From: Adiantum capillus-veneris
Taxonomy: Eukaryota > Streptophyta > Polypodiopsida > Polypodiales > Pteridaceae
Assembly: GCA_014529385.2 (NCBI GenBank)
Contig: CM043952.1
Coordinates: 54,330,119-54,394,118, forward strand
DNA: 64,000 bases
Direction: 5' to 3'
Of the stretch, positions 34,121 through 45,329 are shown piece by piece (position 1 is the stretch's first letter; the number at the start of each line of letters is the position of its first letter). The notes under the pieces are model-generated. The model did no database searches. It was not told where the DNA came from and saw only the letters and a list, made by a program, of their open reading frames with translations. The position numbers and the translations under genes were made by a program.

Positions 34121-34153
<33 letters not shown>
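34121..34153 (+). repeat. Poly(G) tract, 33 bp
   Basis: An uninterrupted run of G, adjacent to (TG)n at 34077-34099 in the 5' region of LINE copy 3. It could form quadruplex structure on one strand, and its length may be affected by sequencing or assembly error. Confidence 0.9.
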
Positions 34154-34154
<1 letters not shown>

Positions 34155-34310
34155 AAAGTATGTTAGAAATGAAATGAAGAGAGAGAGAGAACTGTACCGT
34201 GATTGTCTTACAAGAAAGAAACAAGTTGCTGTCTAGCTAAGCTCACTAGTAAAGAAGCACTTACAAATGTTCCACGAAGTCGAGAGTTTGTTGGTAAGTC
34301 TGTAATATTT

Positions 34311-34314
<4 letters not shown>

Positions 34315-34392
<78 letters not shown>
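34315..34392 (-). repeat. (TC)n at the 5' border of LINE copy 3
   Basis: 78 bp AG on plus. The sequence to its right (34393 onward) does not look like a family-X 3' end, so here the tract appears to be a pre-existing microsatellite rather than another copy's tail. Confidence 0.93.
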
Positions 34393-34393
<1 letters not shown>

Positions 34394-36299
34394 AAAGTAG
34401 ACAAGAGACATGGAGTGGCATACTCGTTATAACAAAAGTTGTTGCAGGCTACAATGTATATTTTTCCGCATTCTGACTTCCATTCAATTGGCTTGAGAGT
34501 CTGCACTTCCATCAGTTGAGTGCAGTGGACTGGAGGACCAGTACACTTTGCGCTAGAGCTGGAGTCAAGTAGTAATCCCCTATCAATTATCCACATTGGT
34601 GACATCCAAGCTCGCATATCTACTCAGCTCCCATGAGTCGTATATCTTCCAATAAACCTCATCAGTCTACAACAGTCTAGAAAGGCTGGTCCAAAGGTCT
34701 GCACTGCACTCATGGCTCTACCCTCCATAACGGAATGGGAGCCTCGACCCCTTTATATCAGAGTCACTAGAGTGAGGAGCTGAACAGGATTCCAGCCAGT
34801 TGACTGTTGTCTCTGATATGGAGCATTACTGTTTCTATCTCCATTGTACTGTAAGCTGTGCTCATTGCTAGTACTGTTCTGTTGCGCTTGTTGTTGTTGT
34901 CACTGTTTTGTCCGTGTAGTTCTGATTAATTGTCATCGTTTTGAAATCAGCATACTGCACGTAGGAGCAGTAGTGAACTTATAACATGTTTTAGGTATAA
35001 GTGCACCATCTTTTGGCGTGGCCGCTGGGACACTCGGGGGAATTTCACACAGGCAGTGAACAAAGTTCAAGTTTACCTCTTGGAAAGTGGAGATAGCCAA
35101 ACCCGTTGGAGAGAGCGGCCATACCTCAAGGTCTAGCTGTTCGAAAGATTAGCCATACAAGGGTCTAGTTGTTGTACTTGTTGTCAAAAAAGGTCTAGAG
35201 GTTTCGACAGTTAAGTCTACTTGTCTTCCATAGTTAGGTCTACTTTGCCTAGTGGACACATTATGAATCCTTGTGAGCTAGAAAGCAAAAGACTACTCAA
35301 GCTCTATCATTGAATACGTTTATCTCTATACCCTTCTTGAAATCCTCCACCATTGTCACATTCCCAGAAGGTACCTTCAATAATTGGATACCACTACCTG
35401 CATCTTGTAGAAGGCAAACTTTTCCCTGTTTCCCCGTACAATGGATGGACACTAAGCTAACCAAAAGAGCCTTTAGTATTTCAAGGTGCTTTAAGCAACA
35501 ATGAATGGTGCTTCTGACAGGGATAGTTGAATTTTATTTTATTTTTTGGCAGAAAATGGAGCTAGGGATAGTTAAAATTGTTACACCAGCCTTTAACCTG
35601 CAAATCTAAAAGCAGCTCAAATGTGTTGAAAATCTACACTCAATGGTTATAGTCAGATTATCCACCATTTAAGTGGCACTGTGTGAAATGACTTTCTCAT
35701 AAGACGCATTTCTTGGCAAATAAATGGAACTGGATCAAGCCCGGCAAATATAAACAGATACCGCTTAACCTTATGGCAAGGCTGCTACATGAATATCTGA
35801 AGTTCTATCACTAGTATAATTGCTGAAAAGCCAGATCAGAATATTACCTGTCAATGATCCATGATCAGTGTGCCATCCACACCAAGATGATGTAGATTCC
35901 AATCTTTCAGTCACACTACTGTAGAAATATGAACAACAAGATCATGATTGCTGCATACATATGAGGATTCCCAGAAGAAAAGGCTGTGTTTAAACTTCAA
36001 ATTAAGAAATGAACAAACAGAAAAGAAGAAGACAAAGCACAGAAAGAGACACTGCAAATAAAAGTTTGAGGTCCTTCCACAAGCATACATGCTTATTTTG
36101 CTTCTTTCCATGCATCCCATGATTGATATCTGACGTACTTCATTGGTCTAATACTCATACGTGTAACTTGTAAGTAGAAATTTAATTTACACAGGCAAGT
36201 GTTGGCACCATGCTAGCATGAATGGGAAAGGCAATATTAACGAAGGCAACCAAATAGCGTTTAATTTTTATGTGTAATAACAAAAAGCACAATAAAAAT
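34393..36299. other. Intergenic, no feature recognised
   Basis: AT-rich, no LTR ends, no LINE similarity and no long open frame. The last bases (TTGTGGAATATT, 36300-36311) are the left target-site duplication of the L1-type LINE. Confidence 0.55.
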
Positions 36300-36631
36300 T
36301 TGTGGAATATTGACGCCAGCTGGCGCTGCTCGCTGCCCCCCCACCATCGCTGAACACCCCCCCTTTCGCCCTCGTGCTGCCCTCTTCCCTGCGCGCTGGT
36401 GCTGCCCGCCCGCGTGCAGCCCGCCTCCGCCCGCCTCCCCCACTCGCTCCTCTGCCCCCCCCGCACCAGACCCCCCGCTCGCTGCCTCCAGCTTCTTCCT
36501 CGCGCAAAACCCCCCCTTGTGCCGTCGGTTTCTCCTTGCACCTCGACCTTGAGGGCTTGTCCTTCACCATCGGAGTTCCTTGGAAGACGTCTGGTTCTTG
36601 TCACCCGCCGCACTCACAGCAGTAGACACAG

Positions 36632-37443
36632 ATGGAGGCTCATGCTCCGCCCCAAAGGGACTCTCCAGAAGCTCCCTCGCCCGATCCTGCAGAGCCCACC
36701 ATCCGACTTGCTCTCTCGCCGACAGAGCAAGAGAGCCTAGCCGCAGAGGTGGAGCGCCTCCAAGCAACCTCCGTCATCTGCAAGATCATCGGCACCCGAC
36801 CTAGCAGAGGAGAGGTGCGTGATCTCCTCCAAGCCCGCCTTTTAGCAGAGGTGGGCAAGATCCTCGAGGTTCAACTTCTCGGGCGTGGCTACTACCAAAT
36901 AGAGTTTGAGACTCCTCAAATGGCATCCAAGGTCATTGCGATGAGCCCCCTGGCGATCCGAGCAGTTCGGGCACACTTTCGACAGTGGCACCATGGTTTT
37001 GATCTAGCTACCGACGTTCTTGTCGAGGACGCAGACCTGCCCATCTCAGTCTGCTTCCCCGACCTGAGGAGGGAGTACCTTCTGCCTTTTTCTAGGATAG
37101 GCTCAGAGATTGGGACTGTCCTGGAGATACCTCGCACGGCAGCCTCTGTAGCTGCCAAAGGGCCGGCATTCCCACAGTACGTGTTCTGGTTCGGGACACC
37201 CACACCCTCCCAAAGGTCATCCTACTACCTCGGGTGAGTGGTGGTTGGTCCTATCAGAGCGTGGAGTATTCGGGCCTCCCGAATCAGTGTTTTATTTATC
37301 GTCACATGGGCCATCTTGCGAAGGCCTGTCCACGGAGGAGACCCCGACCTTCACCTCAGACTCAGCCCCAGCCTCCAAGGGCTCGCCATCAACAACAGAC
37401 AGACTCCAGAGTCATAAGGTACTTAGGCAGAGCCACCCTCTAA
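36632..37443 (+). pseudogene. L1-type LINE ORF1 (RNA-binding fold plus zinc knuckle)
   Basis: ATG at 36632 opens 201 codons. Residues ~45-115 (VICKIIGTRPSR, LLGRGYYQIEFE, SPLAIRAVRAHFRQW) resemble the DUF4283-type RNA-binding domain of plant LINE ORF1 proteins. Residues ~130-200 continue the conserved part (VEDADLPISVCFPDL, IGTVLEIPR). After a TGA at 37235 another frame holds CFIYRHMGHLAKAC at about 37289, a CCHC knuckle whose second Cys is Tyr. A Pro-rich decayed stretch follows to about 38450. It probably bound the element RNA. Confidence 0.8.
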
Positions 37444-38458
37444 GCTTGGGGCTCAGGCGGAGGAGGGCTAGCAGCAGGTTTGTGGTTGGCGTTGACAAGG
37501 CCCACCACGTCAACCTAGCACTCAGAGTGGTCGCCAGGCTTCAGGCCAGCAGCAATGGGTTCCCACAGGGGAACCGTTTCGATCCTCTTCAATAGGATGA
37601 GGTCCTAGCTCCACCCTCCACCTCAGCCTCACCTTCGACAGCGCCTCCCCCCACCTCGCCCTTCTCCCTCTGCCGCTCCCCGCCCCCCTACTCCTCCCGC
37701 TAGTCCTCCCTGCTTCCACATCTCCTCATGCTCCTACCCCACAACTGACCTAGGGGGCATGACCATCCTCGGCTGCTAGGAGATCTCTTGGCAGCGCTTT
37801 TGCCACGAGTCGCTTGGCGAGAGAGGGACAGCCTTTCTTGCGAACCCCCTTTTGGTGCAGACGTCTCCCTTTGCAGCAAATCCTCGTGGACTGACGAGCT
37901 TCGACATTCGTCGTCGGTGGGACTTCTCTGCCTCGACGACCCTTCACCAGACTTTGCGGCAGCTTGCTTCAGAGTTCATGTATTGTTCCTCGCAGCTAGA
38001 GGGATAGAGGCCCTGGACTCTCCGTTAGCTTCTCTTTTTCCCTATGTGGCAGGGACCAACCTGAGTGGACTTTGGACTCAGTGTTGGAGTGGCTGCAGGC
38101 ACGGGCCTTTGAGTTCTCTCACCACATGGGAGACCTAAAGGTTATAGACTTGGTACAGCCTCTGTGGCCGTTGGCCAAGTTCTCAGTGACACCTCCAGAC
38201 GCGACAGGATGGAGACACATTGTGGTACACTTCTTTGCTGACACGCAGAGCCCGCCATGCTATGTACACATACATTAGGGCTCCTGGACAGAGGAGGTTG
38301 CCTTGCACAAGGCTCGTTCTTCTTGGGCCTGGGCTAGACACTCTTTGGAGTCACGCCTATCTCGGGGACGCTCAGATGCGGATTATCCCCCATCCAAGCC
38401 AGCCTCGAAGATAGCACGGTTAGCTGCTACTTACAGCATCAATTCTCTCTTGCTCTTC

Positions 38459-40900
38459 ATGAGGATTGTCTCATGGAACGTGCAGGGATTAGGTGGGCCC
38501 CAGTTTCAGCGCCAGAGGGGTCAATTATGTCAAGAGCTTCAGCCATGCCTTGTGGGAGGAGAGATTGATCTTCTTATGCTACATGAGTATCATCTGTGTG
38601 AGAGCCGCATTAGACGATGTGGTCAGATTTTGCATGGGCAATATGAGACATTTTGGTCAATTGCATTTGGACCTGGTGGTATCCAGGGAGGACTATGTAT
38701 GACTATTGCGGATTCTTGGCAGCAGGCCATTGTGGACGGAGGTATTATTGTGCCTGACAGGGCTCAGTGGATTACTATGCAAGTTCAGGGTTGCCTCTTG
38801 GGCTTCCTAAACATCTATGCACCCAATGTGGCAAGCGCAAGTGCAGAGTTTTGGTCTCACATTGTAGAGTCTCTGCCGCATGCAAAGCAATGGTGCATTG
38901 GGGGGTGACTTCAACATGCTGGAGGACCCCTCTGACAGGATTGGAGGTAGCCATGCTACTGTGCATGGAGCTGAGTAGGTAGCTTGGGAGAGGCTATGTA
39001 TGACTTTGAAGGTTTCAGATGTTTGACAGCACTCTGGTGGCTTTGTGAGGCCTGCAGATAGCCTGACCTTCTCTCATTCGGACCGCAGAGTGGGAGGAGT
39101 GAATCTATCTCGAATAGATCGCTTCTACACTAGAGACCACATCTGTGACTTCGCACCAGTGATCCTCACTGTGTGACAGATAGACAGAGGAGGGGGAGCA
39201 CGATGCTACGCATCCTTGAGAGGATCTTGTTGGACTCTGAGCTCAGAGAGTGAGTGGTGGCTCTTTGGACAGAGAGCTTGGACACGCAAGACTCCTGCAG
39301 ACAGAGTGACCTCTGGACTTGCTCAGCTTAGTCGGTTCTTTCTTCAAGAGTCTACGGCCCGCCTGGTTGCAGCGAGAGAGGAGCAGCAGCCTCTCCGACG
39401 GGGCGTTGCTTCCTTGCAGAGGATGCAGGAGCAGCACCCAGACAATCCCTGGTTGGAGGAGCAGTTGCAACAGGCTAGCCATGAGCTTGCCAGCATAGAG
39501 GAGAGACGTCATGAGTTTGCTTTCCATTGACAAGCATCTCAGTGGACCTAGGTGGAAGCCAGAGTGACGAGGGCGTTCTTTGAGACAGTGGGACCCCGGC
39601 ATGCACACGCCAATGTCAGCCAGTTGAGGAGGCGTAACGGATCAATTGCTTCATAGCCAGAGGACATGCGTGCAATTGCTACTGACTTTTACCGTGACCT
39701 ATTGTCAACAAAGCCCCAGTCAGAGCGTCAAGATGCATGTAGAGAGCAGGTTTGGGCACAGATGCCTTGTTTTCTGAATGAGGAGATGCACCAAAGGCTT
39801 GAGCTGCCTCTTTAGCTAGAGGAGCTCCACGCGGCCCTCAGAGCACTTCCCCGTGGTAGTTGTCCCGCTCAGGATGGTTTCACTCCCAGTTTTTTCTTAG
39901 TGTACTGGGACTTGCTTGGCTCAGACCTCTACATCGCTTTTCAGTACCTCTTACACACAGGAGAGATGCCTGACAGCATGAGTGAGGGCTTGATCTATCT
40001 CATTCCCAAGGAGGGTGGCTCCTTGGATGAGATTCGGCACTTGCAGCCCATCACCATCCTCAACTTAGCCTACAAAATTCTTGCCAAGGCTCTGAGTTTG
40101 AGGATTCAGCCACTTCTAGAGAGCAATATACATGGGACTCAGATAGGTTTTGTCAAGGAGCCCAGTATTCTTGACAACATCTTCACTTTTTGGGAGGCAT
40201 CTATCCTCGCGCGCCTCCGTGGTGAGGATCTGATGATACTTCTCGATTTTGAGAAGGCCTACGATAGAGTTAACTGGGACTTTTTGGAGGGCACTCTACG
40301 CAGGATGGGCTTCTCAGCTCCTTGGATCAGAGGTGTGTCAGCTCTCTACACACGTGCACACAGTTAGGTGCTTTTGGTAGGAGGTAGAGGAGATCGTTTC
40401 ATGCTCACACCTTCGGTCAGACAGGGCTGCCCTCTTACAGGGTTGTAGTGGCCAACCAGGTTTTATTGGCTACCATGTGGTACATTACATCTTGTTAGAT
40501 CTTTTCGAGCTCCTGCATCAGCCAGGTAGAGAGGATGATCAGGAACTTCCTTTGGTCAGCGCAAGACACTCAGAAAGCCCGGGCCAAAGTGGCCTGGCAG
40601 GTCATCACTCTACCTTGTTCTCAAGAGGGGTTGGGGATCATAGACCCAGCACAGCAAAGCGGAGCCCTTCTTGGGAAGTTTGTTGTCAGAGGATTGCTTC
40701 CATAAGAGGAGCCCTAGAGGAGTTTTTGCTTCAGTGGCTTAGAGCTAGAGTGGCTCAAGCAGGAGGCCCTTGGAGACCTTCCATTAGATGGATTTTCATA
40801 ATGATGCACAGAGTTGGTATGAGCAGGATACTAGAGGATCGTTTTTCTGTGAGCCTGCTTCGCTCCAGGGAGTAGCTGCGGAGAGGCCTGGAGCGAAGCA
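38459..40900 (+). pseudogene. L1-type LINE ORF2: endonuclease and partial RT, broken
   Basis: ATG 38459 begins RIVSWNVQGLG, the start of the AP-type endonuclease. GGDFNML follows near 38903 after a one-base frameshift in a six-G run, and RIDRFYTRD near 39115. RT motifs: AQDGFTPSFF (39870), LIYLIPKEGG (39996), IRHLQPITILNLAYKILAKAL, GFVKEPSILDNI, LLDFEKAYDRVNWDFL (40240), VRQGCPLTG (40418). The sequence then jumps past the YADD segment to RMIRNFLWS and WQVITLPCSQEGLGI (40528-40640). The catalytic palm is deleted, and many stops occur. Confidence 0.88.
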
Positions 40901-40907
40901 GGCTCAC
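40849..40907 (+). repeat. Perfect 21-bp inverted repeat (hairpin)
   Basis: The left arm 40849-40869 (GTGAGCCTGCTTCGCTCCAG and one G) is exactly complementary to the right arm 40887-40907, with a 17-base loop. It lies inside decayed ORF2 of the L1-type LINE. Confidence 0.93.
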
Positions 40908-41939
40908 TTGCACGGAGGAGCGCCTGAGACAGCCCCTTGTTTGGAACCCCATGGTCAACACTCAAAGAGTGCCACTTTGTTGGTCCTCATGTTTTTGAGG
41001 GTCCCTTGGCAGAGGGTCCAGCACGCACTCTAGGTGACTGGCTGCAGTTCTCAGGTTTGTCATAGGAGCTTTAGAGCATCCAGCTACATGGCATGAGAGG
41101 GGTGCAGAGCATGTGTCAGGACATCACAGAGGCAGTACCAGCTGCGAGGCTTACACCTCTCGAGTCAGCAGCGCCCAGATGGATGGGGGTCTTCACGCGA
41201 CTGGAGGTCCTCATCGTAGTTCGGGCTTGCTTAGAGACTGTACCCTCCATGTTTTATCAATTACAGGGGCAAGGGTCGATTACACAGTCTCGGTAGAGGC
41301 CCCACAAGTTGCAGAGTGTTGTTTTTAGAGGATCCGAGTTGTGGGCATCTGGGGGAGGACTTGTGTCATAGATCCGGACCCAGCAGCTCTTGAGACAGAG
41401 GCCACAGGATGATAGTGATACAGGGGGGCCGACCTACACTCCAGCCTGCTGCGGAGCTTACCCCACGGGAGTGGAGTGAGCGGGAGGTGTGTTGGGAGCT
41501 CGTCTGTGGCCTGGCTGACACTGATTCATTTGGCGGGCCTGCTGCTTCCGCATCTTCGAGGCTCGTCTTGTACCACCAACGGATACTGTTCCAGATTTTT
41601 GGCTAGAGTTGATCCATACTCTCAGGGGATAGTTGGAGAGACTTCAAGGCAGCTCCGACCGGGAGCGTAGAGAGGCGTTCCTTCGACTTTGGCGCCCCGG
41701 GCCTTTCTTCACCATTGTCCGGGGTGAGCTCAGATGGCACTACCGTCCACCTATGTGGCTTTTCCCTCCCCCCAACTCTTGATTTAGCCCTAATTGTACA
41801 TATGCTGTTTTTTCATTGGGAGAGTCTCCCTTTCTGATTGTTGTAGCCCTCTTTGGTAGAGGTGGTTGTAGCCCTATGGGCAGTTTTATTAACTAATAGA
41901 AGGATCTTTCTCTCAAAAAAAAAAAAGTTGTGAAATATT

Positions 41940-44900
41940 CAATGCCCAGACTTTAACTCTTATTCAAATTCTGTGGCTTAAGCTTCACTTGTGTCTGTGA
42001 GGACCCCTTCATAGAGCTGTGTTTTAACTGGTAAACATTTTTGACTACTTAATGAAGATGGTAGGACATGGCTAGATGGTGGCACAAGCCATCAAGAAGT
42101 AAATCCCAGGCAGCCCCATAACAGAGCCCTTGCCAAACAGACACATAAAATGGTGCTTATGTGGTTAGGATTCATTATTAAACAACGTTCACTTAAACCT
42201 CATCCAAATTTAACAGCAAAGTTCATTCCCAATGTTTTTCCAACTCATGACAGCACCTTTCAATTTGCAAAAACAGAATATGACTAATAGATCAAAAACC
42301 ATAAATACTATTGTTCGTAATGCATCTACAGAGTACCTTGTGAGGGAGGGGAAATAATGAAGGAGACGGCCTTTGTGATATTGTGAGTTCCTCAGTAGAT
42401 CTTCCAGCTTGTCGCCTTCCGCAGTAGAGCACTTGGACTCAACTGCAACAATAGCCTAGTGAGTTCAAACTAATCTTTACATCAATGTTGACAAGCATTA
42501 AGTTTGACACCCCAAAAACCTCTCAAGTTCCTTGATCTGGAGCCATATACAATCGTTATAAAAATGTTTCACCGGAGGTGAGGCTCTGTAGGAGATGATC
42601 ATTGACGCAACCATGGATTGAATCTTAAGTCTTACTGGAAATCTCCAGTCATACCTCGGCAAACAGATGCATTAAAAATTAATAATACAACGAGCTATTT
42701 CTAAGGAAATTGCCACCTGTGACCTATCCCATCGTGCCAGTAGCGGGCGAGGGTGTTTGCCTTGATCTCTTCTCTCCTTATGTCTACTTCCTCCTCCATC
42801 TGAGAGAGATTCTTGACTTGCATGTGTTCCATGCATAGTCTTTGTTGCCACATACAAAGGTGTCTCATTGGAAGAGTCTTTTGTCAGAATGATAGTGTTG
42901 GACTAGAAAAATCTAAACATTTAAGCATCGAACAAACTTTAACAAATCATATCGAGCTTATACTTTGGAAGTTGAGCTCAAAGATAATTCTTACTTAAGA
43001 CATGAGACACAAAGATAGCAGAGACACGTGAAGGTTGCATGCCATACGTGTAAAATGGCATGCATGAGATGGACATCTGTTATGTATATTGGTTCACATT
43101 AGAGGTCTCAGACAATGGGCATTGGGCTCAGGGCATGGTGCTTTAGATAGATAGAAAGAGACTCTTATCAACATCCTGTAGAGGCTCAATGTCGGTGTGC
43201 AGGACACATCAATCCATCAGTATTGACACGTTCCACTCTGGGTGTACCATAGATGGGGCACACAATGAAAAATAGTTCCAACTCAAACCTCTTGAACTAT
43301 ATATCACCAAAAACTGACGATCCTCATAGGGAAGAGTATTTAGGTGTCTTGACATGATGATAAATAGAAGACTATCTTTCTTCATTCCTTCAGTGGTGAA
43401 ATGATGGATTCCCTTACGAACACCTTTTTTTCCTTTAAATACTCCTCCCTTTTCACTCTTCCTGGTTTCTCTTTTGCTGGTTCATCTGCTCTATTCTTCA
43501 ATTGAGGCGGACTAAGCACATCAATAACCCATATTAAAGTTCCCATCAAAGGACTCGTCTGTCACATAGCCTCTATCTGCAGGCTCCTGCTACGCCAATG
43601 GTTACTTCCCAAAGTGCTTCTCTGGCCGCATTGCAGGTTTCAGCTACTCCTCCAGCCCTACTTTTCAGCTACAGATACCTTTCCCCTCCATCCCTTCTCC
43701 ACCACCCCATCATCAACATCCCAATTAGCCAGGCCCTTTCTTTGTGACAGAGAGATTTCCATCCATTAGCTGCCACCAGCTGGTTCCTTGCCCATCCTTG
43801 CTTTGCCGACTCCAACCCCTTGACTAGATCTCACTCCTCGACACCCTCATCCTTCCATCATAGCTGATCCTGTGCCTCCTCCATTGGTTCCTGCCCCAGC
43901 TCCACTACCTCTTACCCCTACCTTGCTGCCTGTGTTGCACATGTTCTAGACTGCAGTCCCATACCTTGGAAGTTACACAGTGACGATTGCCTAGCTCCAA
44001 TTCAGGTGCAGGTGTACTTGATGCGCCATTCAGAAGGCTCTACCTCCTTGTTGGGCAGCAGGCAACGTCCTATGCTATGCCTCTACCTTCTTTGACAAGG
44101 AAGGAGGTTTAGCCAGATAAGTCGGTACACCACTTTGTTCAGCATCATACAGCACAAATTATTTGTACCTGGCTAGGAGGCACTCACATTGATCTCCTTC
44201 CTTCTTATTTCCCTTTGTAGACAGGATCTATGACCTTGTTGGACGAGCTGAAGTACTGCTGTTTGCCTATCCGGCTTGGGAACATTCTCCAGGTATAAAG
44301 AAGTGGACTCGACAGTCTCTGTCGTAAGCACTTGCATGTTCACGCAACTATGTGCACAAATGGATATACACAACTTGCTTTTTCCAGCTTGGCTTTGTAG
44401 TCAAGCCACTCTCACCAAACATAGACTTGTTGAGAGACACACAGGTTTCCTTGTAGGGATGCCAAGAGAGCAACCACCAACTTGGATCAAATGCCCAAAG
44501 CGTATAGCATCCACACACATAAGAAAAACAAATTCTATTCCTAGATCAAACAAATTTTCTTCTCCAATCCTTATGACGTGCATAAACCAATCAACTCTAA
44601 TATGCAGACTCATCAAGGTAGGCATCATGTAGATAATCTCTTATCATCTTCTCTACCAACACATCAACTTTGGCCTTTACGTGTCCTCAGGCATATCCAC
44701 CACTACCTCTAGCTCTATCTTCTCATGAAAAGGTCTTTCACATCATGTATATCTATATCAAAGGTCTTTCACCTCAGGCATATCCACCACTACCTCTAGC
44801 TCTATCTTCTCATGAAAAGGTCTTTCACATCATGTATATCTATATCAAAGGGATGTCATCGTAATTGCTGCCTCATCTTGATGTTTTTCACCTTCCAAAC

Positions 44901-45274
44901 ATTCACCACTTGCTTAAAAGCATCATCACACTGAAACATTGCCAAGCATAGCATGAGATTTAAATACCTCTCCACAAGGATCATTTTTAACCACATATTC
45001 ATCGTTTTCATTCTTCTTTTGATCCACAGCTTTTGATTATTACAATTCATCCATTTGACTAATGGCTAGTAGGATCTTCCAAAACGACATTGGCTTTGAG
45101 TCATTTTATTTAACTAACATATGAAACAGAAAAAGGCATTAAAACAAACGAAAAACACCATCACACAGTAAAGTTATGCATACCATATTTATCACAGTGG
45201 TGGGCTACGAGCAAACCAACATCCAGCATCAGTCTCCCAAGAGCCTTGAGAGCTAAACCAAGTGTGCATATTAG

Positions 45275-45275
<1 letters not shown>
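41940..45275. other. Intergenic, no gene recognised
   Basis: No LTR, LINE or protein domain could be recognised. The only structure I see is the 87-bp tandem duplication at 44685-44849. Pro/Ser-rich-looking short frames at 43540-43960 are probably chance, or the remnant of a very old element. Confidence 0.5.
44685..44849 (+). repeat. Tandem duplication, 87-bp unit, about 1.9 copies
   Basis: The unit begins CCTCAGGCATATCCACCACT at 44685 and again at 44772 and continues identically through CATGTATATCTATATCAAAG. The near identity of the copies points to a recent duplication. Confidence 0.93.

Positions 45276-45326
<51 letters not shown>
45276..45326 (+). repeat. (CT)n at left border of LINE copy 4
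   Basis: 51 bp uninterrupted. The sequence to its left does not resemble a family-X 3' end. The inverted 5' part of LINE copy 4 starts directly to the right. Confidence 0.95.

Positions 45327-45329
<3 letters not shown>

Larger units (their letters stand above)
29230..34314 (-). mobile_element. Family-X LINE, copy 3 (near full length)
   Basis: About 5.1 kb on the minus strand. The 5' region at 34314-33861 holds a G33 tract (34121-34153) and a (TG)n run (34077-34099). ORF1 33860-33160, ORF2 33159 to about 29450, 3' UTR to 29230. Borders are (TC)n at both ends (34315-34392 and 29179-29229). It has few frame breaks and is the best-preserved copy apart from copy 7. Confidence 0.92.
36312..41927 (+). 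mobile_element. L1-clade plant LINE with poly(A) and 12-bp TSD
   Basis: About 5.6 kb, unrelated in sequence to family X. C-rich 5' UTR, ORF1 from 36632, ORF2 from 38459, 3' UTR ending TCTTTCTCTC and A12 at 41915-41926. TSD TTGTGGAATATT (36300-36311) and TTGTGAAATATT (41928-41939) match at 11 of 12 positions. This is the classical plant LINE arrangement. Decayed: many stops and at least one large RT deletion. Confidence 0.92.

Noticed and set aside
34154..34191. A further LINE 3' terminus (ATGAAATGAAG followed by GAGAGAGAG)
   Set aside because: The order of the CATTTCATTT-like block and the CT tract is the wrong way round for a family-X 3' end on either strand.
36310..36613. Pro/Ala/Arg-rich open frames on both strands
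   Set aside because: Shadows of the C-rich 5' UTR of the L1-type LINE; no conserved domain and no consistent start.
43540..44130. Possible old LINE ORF1 or host exon
   Set aside because: Composition hints at coding (Pro/Ser-rich), but no domain, no splice pattern and no frame longer than ~60 codons could be supported.
44685..44849. CRISPR-like spaced repeat
   Set aside because: Only two abutting copies without spacers; a simple tandem duplication in a plant-type genome.
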